Below are positions 1 to 5,623 of a DNA stretch of 8,206 nt, one piece after another. A program made the translations under genes and the position numbers. The notes under the pieces are model-generated. The model made no database searches, had not been told where the DNA came from, and saw only the letters and a list, made by a program, of their open reading frames with translations. The DNA is from an archaeon (GTDB taxonomy: Archaea; Altiarchaeota; Altiarchaeia; IMC4; QMZM01): the NCBI GenBank assembly GCA_029933895.1, contig JAOZNG010000047.1, positions 1-8,206 of the forward strand, read 5' to 3'. Positions within the stretch are counted from its first letter, which is position 1; the number at the start of each line of letters is the position of its first letter.

Positions 1-422
1 TCTACGGGCCACGGCAGGATCCCCTCGGAGAGGCGGGAGTGATAGCCATATTCACCAACAGAATACTGGACCAGGAAACCCCAGTCATCCACGGTGACGG
101 AGAGCAGACAAGAGACTTCGTATACGTCAAAGATGTGGCGAAAGCAAACCTCCAGAGTCTAAGGGAGAGAACCAGGGAAAAAATATTCAACATAGGCACG
201 GGGAAGGAAACCAGCGTCAACGAAATCTACGGGAAACTAAGAAATCTCGCTGAATCAAATATCCCGGCAGTCCACGATAAACCAGTGAAAGGCGAGGTCA
301 GAAACATAAGCCTGGACTGTGGATTAGCTGGAAAAAAACTTAAATGGGGTCCCACAACAAACCTGGACTCTGGACTGGAGGAAACCATCAAATGGTTCAG
401 GGAAAATAAAGCACTTAAATAA
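1..422 (+). CDS. NAD-dependent sugar-nucleotide epimerase/dehydratase, C-terminal part (5' end outside window)
   Basis: The open frame enters from the left edge (first full codon at 3) and runs to TAA at 420-422, giving 139 residues. It opens with YGPRQDPLGEAGV, the conserved segment of extended short-chain dehydrogenase/reductase enzymes of the UDP-glucose 4-epimerase (GalE-like) group. Next come the substrate-binding HGDGEQTRDFVYVKDVA block and FNIGTGKETSVNEI, both family hallmarks. The Rossmann GxxGxxG motif and the catalytic YxxxK would lie upstream of the window, so catalysis cannot be checked. The family interconverts or dehydrates nucleotide sugars in the cytoplasm, usually for surface polysaccharide or glycoprotein glycans. 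The GTG at 39 is an internal valine, not a start, because homology continues upstream of it. The exact substrate (UDP-Glc, UDP-GlcNAc or other) cannot be called. No clear T-tract terminator follows the stop. Confidence 0.93.
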   Translation, partial: YGPRQDPLGEAGVIAIFTNRILDQETPVIHGDGEQTRDFVYVKDVAKANLQSLRERTREKIFNIGTGKETSVNEIYGKLRNLAESNIPAVHDKPVKGEVRNISLDCGLAGKKLKWGPTTNLDSGLEETIKWFRENKALK

Positions 423-446
423 GTAGCAACATACCCTATCAAAATC

Positions 447-462
447 GAAACATATTTATATA
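447..462 (+). promoter_or_regulatory. Archaeal promoter (BRE plus TATA box) of the surface protein gene
   Basis: TTTATATA at 455-462 is a near-ideal archaeal TATA box, with a purine/A-rich BRE-like GAAACA just upstream. By the usual spacing of about 25 nt, transcription would start near 482-486 and leave a leader of about 100 nt before the ATG at 585. A further AT-rich stretch (TATACATATATA from 481) and TTTTAAAG at 500-507 could be secondary TATA elements, so the true start site is uncertain. Confidence 0.6.
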
Positions 463-492
463 TGTAGAATTAATAATTCATATACATATATA
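457..492 (+). repeat. Imperfect AT-rich inverted repeat overlapping the TATA box
   Basis: The arms are 457-471 (TATATATGTA then GAATT) and 475-492 (AATTC, 3 unpaired bases ATA, then TACATATATA), separated by AAT. The GAATT/AATTC core is exact and the outer 10 bp pair exactly after skipping ATA on the right. The left arm overlaps the TATA box and the right arm covers the predicted start site, a typical position for a repressor operator. AT-rich DNA makes such symmetry common by chance, so the operator role is inference. Confidence 0.4.
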
Positions 493-555
493 TGCTCTAT
501 TTTAAAGGATTAAAGCATATTAAATTAAGAGCTAAACGAAAATTCAGCTGATGTA

Positions 556-573
556 CCTAAAAAAGCTAGGAGG
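556..573 (+). promoter_or_regulatory. Strong Shine-Dalgarno site with a possible sequestering hairpin
   Basis: AGGAGG at 568-573 lies 11 nt before the ATG at 585 and matches the archaeal 16S anti-Shine-Dalgarno CCUCC. It fixes the start of the surface protein and is the only strong, well-placed ribosome site in the window. Upstream CCTA (556-559) can pair with TAGG (567-570) across a 7-nt loop and would mask half of the site. That 4-bp stem is weak, so the masking is only a possibility. Confidence 0.65.
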
Positions 574-584
574 AAAACAAAAAA

Positions 585-1439
585 ATGAATAAGAACATTT
601 TGGTTTATGGGATGGTATTGATGAGTATATTTGCTCTAGGATTAACAAGCGTTTCCGCGCAGACACTAACTGTGAGCGTTAACTCAAGCGTCGGACAGGA
701 TGATGAAATAAATGGATTAAGAGCTGAAGACGTCACAGTTAAAATAACAGCAAGTGGAGGAGATGCACATAACGTATTAGTAACCCTAAGTAAATGTAGT
801 GTGGATTCAGACAATGGAACATCATTGGATACAGGAGCAGGGACAAGCGTAACCTTCCATGATGTTACCGCTGATAAGGGGTGTACTGTCAAGGTAATGG
901 CAACAAAAAACGGTTACACTACCGGTGTAGCATACATTGATGTGCCCAAGTCAGGCACCCGGAACCATTACATGAGTGTGGACATAAGTTCAACCCTGGT
1001 AGGGGAAGAGGTGGTGGTAACAGTAACGGACAGGGATCGGGAGGAACCGTTAGAGAATGTGATGGTCCAGGTATATGCCGGTTCAGAATACTGGAAGAAC
1101 CGGGTTGAGAAACTCTGGACTGATGAAGACGGTCAAGTAACCTTCACCTTGGAGGAAGCTGGGAGATACATACTAACGTTCGAGAAAAGTGACTATGTGG
1201 GCACAGAAGAAGCTGTGGATTTCACTGGAGAAACAACAACTTCTACAACAACCACGTCCACAACCATAACCACTGAGGCTCCAACGACCACTGAGGCTCC
1301 AACGACCACTGAGGCTCCAACGACCACTGAGGCAACTGGAGGAGGCGACAACACAATGCTGCTCCTGGGAATAGTTGGTGTGATAGTTATAATAGTGGTC
1401 GTCTATTTCGTGGCTATAAAAGGAGGGGCTGGGGAATAA
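585..1439 (+). CDS. Secreted, membrane-anchored surface protein with Thr/Pro-rich stalk
   Basis: I do not recognise a named family; the 284-residue protein has a clear surface architecture. Residues 1-25 form a Sec-type signal peptide (basic MNKN, hydrophobic core, SVSA before Gln26). Residues about 27-125 are beta-rich with two cysteines (C71, C100) that could form a disulphide. Residues about 128-215 resemble an Ig-like or carboxypeptidase-regulatory-like beta-sandwich (PLENVMVQVYAG, then TDEDGQVTF and GRYILTFEK). Residues about 217-250 are almost only Thr, Ser, Glu, Ala and Pro with a repeated TTTEAP unit, a likely O-glycosylated stalk. Residues about 258-278 are a transmembrane helix, followed by a short tail with Lys279. 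Sequons N33-S-S and N77-G-T are candidate N-glycosylation sites. The protein should sit outside the cell, held by its C-terminal helix. It is monocistronic, with its own promoter and terminator. Adhesin, S-layer-associated or receptor roles are all possible. Confidence 0.88.
   Translation: MNKNILVYGMVLMSIFALGLTSVSAQTLTVSVNSSVGQDDEINGLRAEDVTVKITASGGDAHNVLVTLSKCSVDSDNGTSLDTGAGTSVTFHDVTADKGCTVKVMATKNGYTTGVAYIDVPKSGTRNHYMSVDISSTLVGEEVVVTVTDRDREEPLENVMVQVYAGSEYWKNRVEKLWTDEDGQVTFTLEEAGRYILTFEKSDYVGTEEAVDFTGETTTSTTTTSTTITTEAPTTTEAPTTTEAPTTTEATGGGDNTMLLLGIVGVIVIIVVVYFVAIKGGAGE
1269..1333 (+). repeat. 18-bp tandem repeat encoding TTTEAP units of the stalk
   Basis: Three identical copies of ACCACTGAGGCTCCAACG lie at 1269-1286, 1287-1304 and 1305-1322, followed by the first 11 bases of a fourth (1323-1333). 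The period is a multiple of three, so gain or loss of a copy keeps the frame and only changes stalk length. Perfect identity at wobble positions points to recent duplication rather than selection on protein alone. Confidence 0.93.
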
Positions 1440-1456
1440 ACCAAAAACCAACCCAA

Positions 1457-1472
1457 TCTTCTTTTTTTTTTT
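1457..1472 (+). terminator. Oligo-T transcription terminator after the surface protein gene
   Basis: A run of 11 T residues (1462-1472), preceded by TCTTC, begins 22 nt after the TAA of the surface protein gene. Archaeal RNA polymerase terminates at such U-tracts without needing a stem-loop, and I see no hairpin before it. It separates this unit from the nitroreductase gene. Confidence 0.65.
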
Positions 1473-1477
1473 AATTA

Positions 1478-1485
1478 TTTATTTA
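1478..1485 (+). promoter_or_regulatory. TATA-like element of the nitroreductase gene
   Basis: TTTATTTA is centred about 31 nt before the ATG at 1513. Usual archaeal spacing would start transcription only about 5-7 nt before the ATG, fitting a nearly leaderless mRNA. No Shine-Dalgarno is present. The region is AT-rich, so the exact box is uncertain. Confidence 0.4.
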
Positions 1486-1512
1486 ACTATTTCTATTCCA
1501 ATCTTTTAACTG

Positions 1513-2022
1513 ATGGATGTGCTTGAAGCCATACTGGACAGGAGGAGTGTCAGGAAATTCATCAACAAACCCATAGAACCAGATATAGTGGCTGATATTC
1601 TGGAGGCTGGTAAGTGGGCACCTACTGCAGGAAATCTTAATACAAGAAGCGTTATCATAGTCAGAGACGTCCTGTCCAGGAAACAGATGGCGAGAGCATC
1701 ATCTCAGTCATTTGTAGCCGAGGCACCTGTTGTTCTCGTAGTATGCGCCCACCAGAGGTTAGCGGCTAGGAAATACGGTAAAAGAGGAGCTTATCTATAT
1801 GTCCTACAGGACACGGCAGCCATGATACAGAACATAATGCTTGCAGCACATTCATTCGGTATAGCCTCATGCTGGGTTGGTGCATTCAACGAAGACTACG
1901 TAGCAAGGATATTGAAGATACCGCCAGGAGTAAGGCCGGTTGCATTAATACCTATCGGTTATCCTAAGATAATACCCGAGGTACCTGACAGAGACCTGGA
2001 TATACATGTCGAAAAATGGTAG
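1513..2022 (+). CDS. Nitroreductase-family FMN-dependent oxidoreductase
   Basis: The 169-residue protein has the length and motif order of small nitroreductase-like flavoproteins, which act as dimers in the cytoplasm and use NAD(P)H and FMN to reduce nitro compounds, quinones, flavins or other acceptors. RRSVRKF at residues 10-16 is the FMN-phosphate-binding start of the family. APTAGNLNTR (36-45) is the APSAGNxQPW-type loop. QDTAAMIQNIMLAAHSFGIASCWVG (from Gln99) is the long helix plus the GxxxxW turn, and PVALIPIGYP (142-151) is the C-terminal strand ending in Gly-Tyr-Pro. The usual Gln-Pro-Trp at the end of the loop is replaced by Asn-Thr-Arg (43-45), which may alter substrate fit. The start follows from the MDxLEAIxxRRSVR alignment. 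It has its own TATA-like element and ends 39 nt before the RPA gene. The physiological substrate cannot be inferred. Confidence 0.92.
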   Translation: MDVLEAILDRRSVRKFINKPIEPDIVADILEAGKWAPTAGNLNTRSVIIVRDVLSRKQMARASSQSFVAEAPVVLVVCAHQRLAARKYGKRGAYLYVLQDTAAMIQNIMLAAHSFGIASCWVGAFNEDYVARILKIPPGVRPVALIPIGYPKIIPEVPDRDLDIHVEKW

Positions 2023-2026
2023 TGGC

Positions 2027-2035
2027 TTTTATTTT
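2027..2035 (+). promoter_or_regulatory. TATA-like element of the RPA-like gene
   Basis: TTTTATTTT is centred 31 nt before the ATG at 2062, the same geometry as the preceding gene. This again suggests a leader of only a few nucleotides, and no Shine-Dalgarno precedes the ATG. The T-rich stretch 2027-2050 may also weakly terminate the nitroreductase transcript. Confidence 0.4.
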
Positions 2036-2061
2036 CCTGTTCTAATTTTCTTAAAGAAAAA

Positions 2062-3690
2062 ATGACTGACGTAAACCACTTAATTAAGAAAATATCCAAG
2101 GAGACAGGGAAGACACAGAAAGAAATCAAGGAGATGATGGATAAAAGGAAGGATGCTACACACGGTCTCCTCTCAGACTATGGCGCAGTTTATGCCGTAG
2201 CCAAGGAACTTAACATACCCCTCAAGGAGGGGAAAATCATACTAACTGAAATAAAAGACATCAAACCACAGAAGCCGGTTAACGTCTACGGGAGAGCGAA
2301 AGTTATTTACCCTCTGAAGGAGTTCAAGAGAAAAGACGGCAGCCAGGGAAAGATGGCGAGCATAATCCTGTTAGATAAAACCGGGGATATAAGACTTCTG
2401 TTATGGGATAAAAACTCCCGGATAGCCGGGCAGGTGCAGGTAGGAGACGCTGTACTGGTAAGGAACGGATACGGGAAAGAGGGGTTAGATGGGGGTGTGG
2501 AAGTGCACGCTGGATCCCTCACGACCATATCCATAAACCCCAACCTGGATGTGAAACTACCTCAGGTCAAGGAAAGAAAACAAGAGATAAAAGACCTCAG
2601 GGATGGGTTGAGTTCAGTTAACCTGGTATGCCGGGTGTCCAGCTATTACCCCCCAACAGAGTTCGTGAGATCCGACGGATCAATAGGCAGGAGAGCGTCC
2701 TTCATAGGGGAAGATGCGACAGGGAAAATAAGGGTTGTTTTATGGGATAGCTCAGCGGAAACAGACCTCTCAACAGGAGATACAGTGAAATTGGAGAACG
2801 CATACACCCGGAAGGGCTTAAATGATGAACTAGAGCTGCAGGCGGGCAACAGGAGCAGGGTTATTTTAACGGAAAAAGAGCTGGATTTACCGCCCCTTGA
2901 GGAGGGAACTGTTGGTGAGATAAGGATTCCGGAGATTAAACCGGATATGTCAGGGTTCAGTACTGAGGGAAGAATACTTCAGGTCTTCCAGCCACGGAGT
3001 TTCTCCGGTGGGAGCATGGCTTCATTGATTATAAGCGACGGGGAAGAGACTATAAGGGTTGTCCTGTGGGGTGAGAAATCTGAGATAGTGAAGGAGCTGA
3101 AGAAGGGTGATGCAGTTAAAATCAGGAACGCCTATTCTAAGGCAAACCTCAACGACGAGCCGGAAATCCATGTAGGCAGGTATGGTGATTTAACCATAAA
3201 CCAGGACACGGAGTTGTCTTCCATGGAGGAGATAGAGAAATCTCTGCTGAACAAAAAAGACATAATCGACTTGGAAGGCAGGGACCGCTATGTGCAGATT
3301 AAGGGCAGGATCGTGCACATAGACGACGAAAAGCGGATAATATACTATACCTGCCAGAGCTGCGGCAGGAGTGTGCAGAACACGGGCCTGGGGTGGTACT
3401 GTGAATCATGTAATGATGATGTGGATCCGGTGCCCAATCTCGTATTATCTTTCACGGTTGAGGATGGGACAGGAAGCATCAGGGCTATATCCTTCAGAGA
3501 AAACGCCGAGAGGGTGCTTGGAATGGACGTGGAGGAGGCCATGAACCTTATAGGGGAAACCCAGGACGAGTTCGCTCCCATTAAAGAGATGGAGAAAACA
3601 ATACTCAACCAAGAAATCTCGTTGATAGGAAGGGTTAGATACAGTGACTTCTCCGACCAGCTGGAGTTTATAGTGGATGATGTGGTGTAA
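2062..3690 (+). CDS. RPA-like single-stranded DNA-binding protein with repeated OB folds and a zinc finger
   Basis: This 542-residue protein is an archaeal replication protein A-type single-stranded DNA-binding protein, coating ssDNA in replication, repair and recombination. Residues 1-55 form the small helical N-terminal domain seen in archaeal RPAs (ETGKTQKEI...GLLSDYGAVYAVAKEL). Three tandem OB folds follow at about 72-160, 186-270 and 300-380. Each carries a related strand (IRLLLWD, IRVVLWD, IRVVLWG) and a second shared block (GDAVLVRNGY, GDTVKLENAY, GDAVKIRNAY). The C-terminal OB domain (about 408-540) carries a zinc finger with C431, C434, C447 and C450 (CxxC-x12-CxxC), like the eukaryotic RPA70 C-terminal domain. 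The start at 2062 fits the N-terminal domain and the promoter position. The DUF63 gene follows after 5 nt. Length and architecture match intact single-subunit euryarchaeal RPAs. Confidence 0.93.
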   Translation: MTDVNHLIKKISKETGKTQKEIKEMMDKRKDATHGLLSDYGAVYAVAKELNIPLKEGKIILTEIKDIKPQKPVNVYGRAKVIYPLKEFKRKDGSQGKMASIILLDKTGDIRLLLWDKNSRIAGQVQVGDAVLVRNGYGKEGLDGGVEVHAGSLTTISINPNLDVKLPQVKERKQEIKDLRDGLSSVNLVCRVSSYYPPTEFVRSDGSIGRRASFIGEDATGKIRVVLWDSSAETDLSTGDTVKLENAYTRKGLNDELELQAGNRSRVILTEKELDLPPLEEGTVGEIRIPEIKPDMSGFSTEGRILQVFQPRSFSGGSMASLIISDGEETIRVVLWGEKSEIVKELKKGDAVKIRNAYSKANLNDEPEIHVGRYGDLTINQDTELSSMEEIEKSLLNKKDIIDLEGRDRYVQIKGRIVHIDDEKRIIYYTCQSCGRSVQNTGLGWYCESCNDDVDPVPNLVLSFTVEDGTGSIRAISFRENAERVLGMDVEEAMNLIGETQDEFAPIKEMEKTILNQEISLIGRVRYSDFSDQLEFIVDDVV

Positions 3691-3695
3691 CCGAA

Positions 3696-4454
3696 ATGGG
3701 CGTCTACTCGGTAACCGACTACATAATCTATCTCCTGATTCTGGTTGTAGTCTTGGACCTGATAAGGAGATTTCTTTTCTCATACATAGAATTAGACAGG
3801 AAATTCATCATACTCATCTCACCCTACATATTTCTGGGGGTTTTCGTAAGGCTTCTGGCTGATGTGGGGTTTTTTGAGAGAAGCCAGATGTGGAATATAA
3901 CTCCTGGGGTATACATTCTATGCGTTGCTGTTGGTTTAGCTGGGATACTTCTCGGGTTGCTGCTGGAAAAAACCACGGGGCTGGAGTACTGGGTTCCACC
4001 TTTCCTGCTGGGGTTAGCTGGTGTGTTCTACACAGGATTCCACCTATTCGCTTATATAACGTCCCCTGATAGGATAATCTATCCGCCTTTGATGGCTGCA
4101 GCTGTTGCCTTATTCTTCAAGATAGCAGGATTCAAGCCGTTCAATAAAACAGATAACTTCCTGCTTATTTTCGCACACATGCTTGATGCATCATCGACCT
4201 TCATAGCCTACGACTTCTACGGCTTCCAGGAAGAGCACCTGCTGCCCAGATTTCTTATACGGTTTCTTGGGGGAAGTGCTTTCGTGATGATACCGGCAAA
4301 GCTGGCTATTGTTCTGGTGGTAATCTATGCATTAGAGAAATACAACCTGGATGAGGAAGACGAGACAGTGTATAGGATGCTGAAGGTTTTAGTATTTATC
4401 CTCGGTATCGGGCCCGGAACAAGAAATACGCTGCTTCCAGCCTTAATCCCATAG
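3696..4454 (+). CDS. DUF63 family integral membrane protein
   Basis: The 252-residue, strongly hydrophobic protein has about seven predicted membrane segments (around residues 7-25, 36-57, 70-90, 98-120, 127-144, 183-210 and 226-239; the stretch 154-172 may also be buried). It matches DUF63, an archaeal membrane family of unknown function, by the polar block HMLDASSTFIAYDFYGFQEEH (161-181) and the C-terminal GIGPGTRN (237-244). His161, Asp164, Asp173, Glu180 and His181 are polar residues clustered in or beside membrane segments, so a catalytic or metal-binding site is conceivable; that is inference. The ATG lies 5 nt after the RPA stop with no Shine-Dalgarno, so the two are probably co-transcribed. 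A link to DNA metabolism is not evident. The overlapping frame starting at 3677 is a shadow. Confidence 0.88.
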   Translation: MGVYSVTDYIIYLLILVVVLDLIRRFLFSYIELDRKFIILISPYIFLGVFVRLLADVGFFERSQMWNITPGVYILCVAVGLAGILLGLLLEKTTGLEYWVPPFLLGLAGVFYTGFHLFAYITSPDRIIYPPLMAAAVALFFKIAGFKPFNKTDNFLLIFAHMLDASSTFIAYDFYGFQEEHLLPRFLIRFLGGSAFVMIPAKLAIVLVVIYALEKYNLDEEDETVYRMLKVLVFILGIGPGTRNTLLPALIP

Positions 4455-4460
4455 ATTCAT

Positions 4461-4468
4461 TTTTATAT
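4461..4468 (+). promoter_or_regulatory. TATA box of the ribosomal protein operon
   Basis: TTTTATAT lies 6 nt after the DUF63 stop, inside TTCATTTTTATATGCATATTC, a good archaeal TATA box. Start of transcription would fall near 4489-4492. No better TATA element is visible closer to uL3, so the operon should begin with a leader of about 140 nt, unlike the near-leaderless genes upstream. Confidence 0.6.
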
Positions 4469-4489
4469 GCATATTCTAATGTCTTATCC

Positions 4490-4629
4490 TATATCGAGAT
4501 TGGAAGAGAGTGACAACAGACAGTGAAAAATGGTAGGTGAAGTGACATCCAGTGTAGCAGAAGCTCTGCCCAGTTTTCTGACTAAATCTTTCATCAAACG
4601 TCTCACGGCAACCAGGTATCCACGATAAT
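4490..4629 (+). promoter_or_regulatory. Long, possibly structured leader of the ribosomal protein operon
   Basis: About 140 nt separate the predicted transcription start from the uL3 ATG. GCAGA (4557-4561) and TCTGC (4565-4569) form a perfect 5-bp stem with a 3-nt loop. AGTGAAAA (4522-4529) can pair with TTTTC (4574-4578) and ACT (4581-4583), leaving a 2-nt bulge; this would enclose the small hairpin and the ATG at 4530. Leaders of this kind are used for feedback by ribosomal proteins in other operons, but I recognise no known motif. The stems are short and were found by eye. No tRNA and no convincing C/D box RNA is present. Confidence 0.35.
4530..4628 (+). CDS. Candidate 32-codon leader ORF directly before uL3
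   Basis: An ATG at 4530 opens a 32-codon frame ending with TAA at 4626-4628, one base before the uL3 ATG. The same 1-nt gap occurs at uL3/uL4 and uS19/uL22, so translational coupling is plausible. The peptide starts MVGEVTSSVAEALPSFLTKS and ends basic (KRLTATRYPR); I recognise no family. In-frame TGA at 4524-4526 rules out a longer version. Against it: no Shine-Dalgarno, and Arg codons CGT and CGA are uncommon in the neighbours, which prefer AGG/AGA. It may be a chance frame in a structured leader. Confidence 0.28.
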   Translation: MVGEVTSSVAEALPSFLTKSFIKRLTATRYPR

Positions 4630-5622
4630 ATGGCCAAATACAGCAAACCAAGGTCTGGAAGCCTAGCATATGTGCCCAGAAAGAGGGCTAAAAAGGAAAC
4701 ACCCAGAATACACTCTTGGCCGGACACAGGGGAGCCTGGGATTCTGGGCTTCGCAGGATACAAGGCCGGGATGAGCAACGTCTTGGCCATCGACCACCGG
4801 AAAAACAGCCCCACATCAGGTCTTGAGGTGTTTGTTCCAGTGACTGTTCTCGAAACACCCCCATTATCTGTTGCTGCCATCCGCTTCTATAAAAAAGACT
4901 ACAACGGTTTACGGGTTTATTCTGATATCTACTCCAACAACCTACCTGAAGACTTTAGGAGAGCAGTAACCACACTGGACTCCAAAAAGAAAAAACCAGA
5001 TAAGGAGATAAAGGAGCTCGAGAAAAAACTGGATGAAATAGCTGATATACGATTGCTTGTATATACTCAACCCAAGCTGACCTCCCTATCTAAGAAAAAA
5101 CCAGATCTGATGGAGATGCACATCGGGGGAGGGCTGGAGGAGAAACTAGACTACGCCAGAGAGAAACTGGGTGGATTAATACCTGTATCCGAGGTTTTCA
5201 GGGAGAACCAGTACGTGGACGTTACTGCGGTATCCAGGGGCAAGGGATTCCAGGGTGTGATAAAAAGATACGGTATAAGGATGCAGTCAAGGAAAGCAGG
5301 CAAGGGCAGGAGGCATATTGGCACGGGGGGGGCGTGGACTCCAGCGAGAAAGATGTGGCGGGAGCCATTACCTGGGCAGATGGGATACCATACCAGAACT
5401 GAGCACAACAAGATGTTGATGCGGATAGGAGACGACGGCAGTGAAATAAACCCGGTAGACGGGTTCCTCAGATATGGTATGGTCAGGAAGGATTACGTAC
5501 TGATTAAGGGCTCTGTTCCAGGACCTTCCAAGAGACTGATACGGCTGACTCATCCAAGAAAGCCTAAAAAAGATGTCACCTACAGGATAACGCACGTAAA
5601 CCTCTCCACAAAGCAGAAATAA
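4630..5622 (+). CDS. rpl3: Large-subunit ribosomal protein uL3 (L3)
   Basis: This 330-residue protein is archaeal/eukaryotic-type uL3, an early-assembling large-subunit protein that contacts the peptidyl transferase region through a long loop. The N-terminus KPRSGSLAYVPRKRAKKE (residues 6-23) is the archaeal signature and supports the ATG at 4630. GFAGYKAGM (40-48), a Lys-rich helix (117-138), TAVSRGKGFQGVIKRYGI (199-216), RRHIGTGGAW (227-236), PGQMGYHTRTEHNK (248-261) and KGSVPGPSKRLIRL (293-306) are the conserved blocks in order. Length is normal for archaea. There is no convincing Shine-Dalgarno; only AGGT at 4614 lies upstream. A run of eight G (5325-5332) sits in the GTGGA codons. It is the first recognised gene of the operon and is followed by uL4 after 1 nt. 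Confidence 0.98.
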   Translation: MAKYSKPRSGSLAYVPRKRAKKETPRIHSWPDTGEPGILGFAGYKAGMSNVLAIDHRKNSPTSGLEVFVPVTVLETPPLSVAAIRFYKKDYNGLRVYSDIYSNNLPEDFRRAVTTLDSKKKKPDKEIKELEKKLDEIADIRLLVYTQPKLTSLSKKKPDLMEMHIGGGLEEKLDYAREKLGGLIPVSEVFRENQYVDVTAVSRGKGFQGVIKRYGIRMQSRKAGKGRRHIGTGGAWTPARKMWREPLPGQMGYHTRTEHNKMLMRIGDDGSEINPVDGFLRYGMVRKDYVLIKGSVPGPSKRLIRLTHPRKPKKDVTYRITHVNLSTKQK

Positions 5623-5623
5623 A

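Noticed and set aside
39..41. GTG as the start of the first gene
   Set aside because: The conserved YGPRQDPLGEAG segment is encoded in frame upstream of it, so the gene continues beyond the left edge.
423..584. A small gene in the AT-rich gap before the surface protein
   Set aside because: Neither strand shows a frame with credible codon content; the gap is better explained as promoter and leader.
1173..1451. Minus-strand frame with repeated SLSGRW units
   Set aside because: It is the complement of the 18-bp stalk repeat inside a well-supported + strand gene; it lacks a promoter or ribosome site and resembles no family.
3677..3862. Plus-strand 61-codon frame overlapping the RPA end and the DUF63 start
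   Set aside because: It overlaps the first 167 bases of the DUF63 gene in another frame; the DUF63 frame has clear family motifs and membrane segments.
4490..4629. tRNA or box C/D guide RNA in the uL3 leader
   Set aside because: No cloverleaf or T-loop GTTCRA-type motif is seen, and although CTGA occurs at 4579-4582 there is no RTGATGA C box in suitable position.
4476..4880. Minus-strand 134-codon frame across the uL3 leader and 5' part of uL3
   Set aside because: It overlaps the conserved N-terminus of uL3, has no recognisable motif, and no TATA element or ribosome site upstream on that strand.
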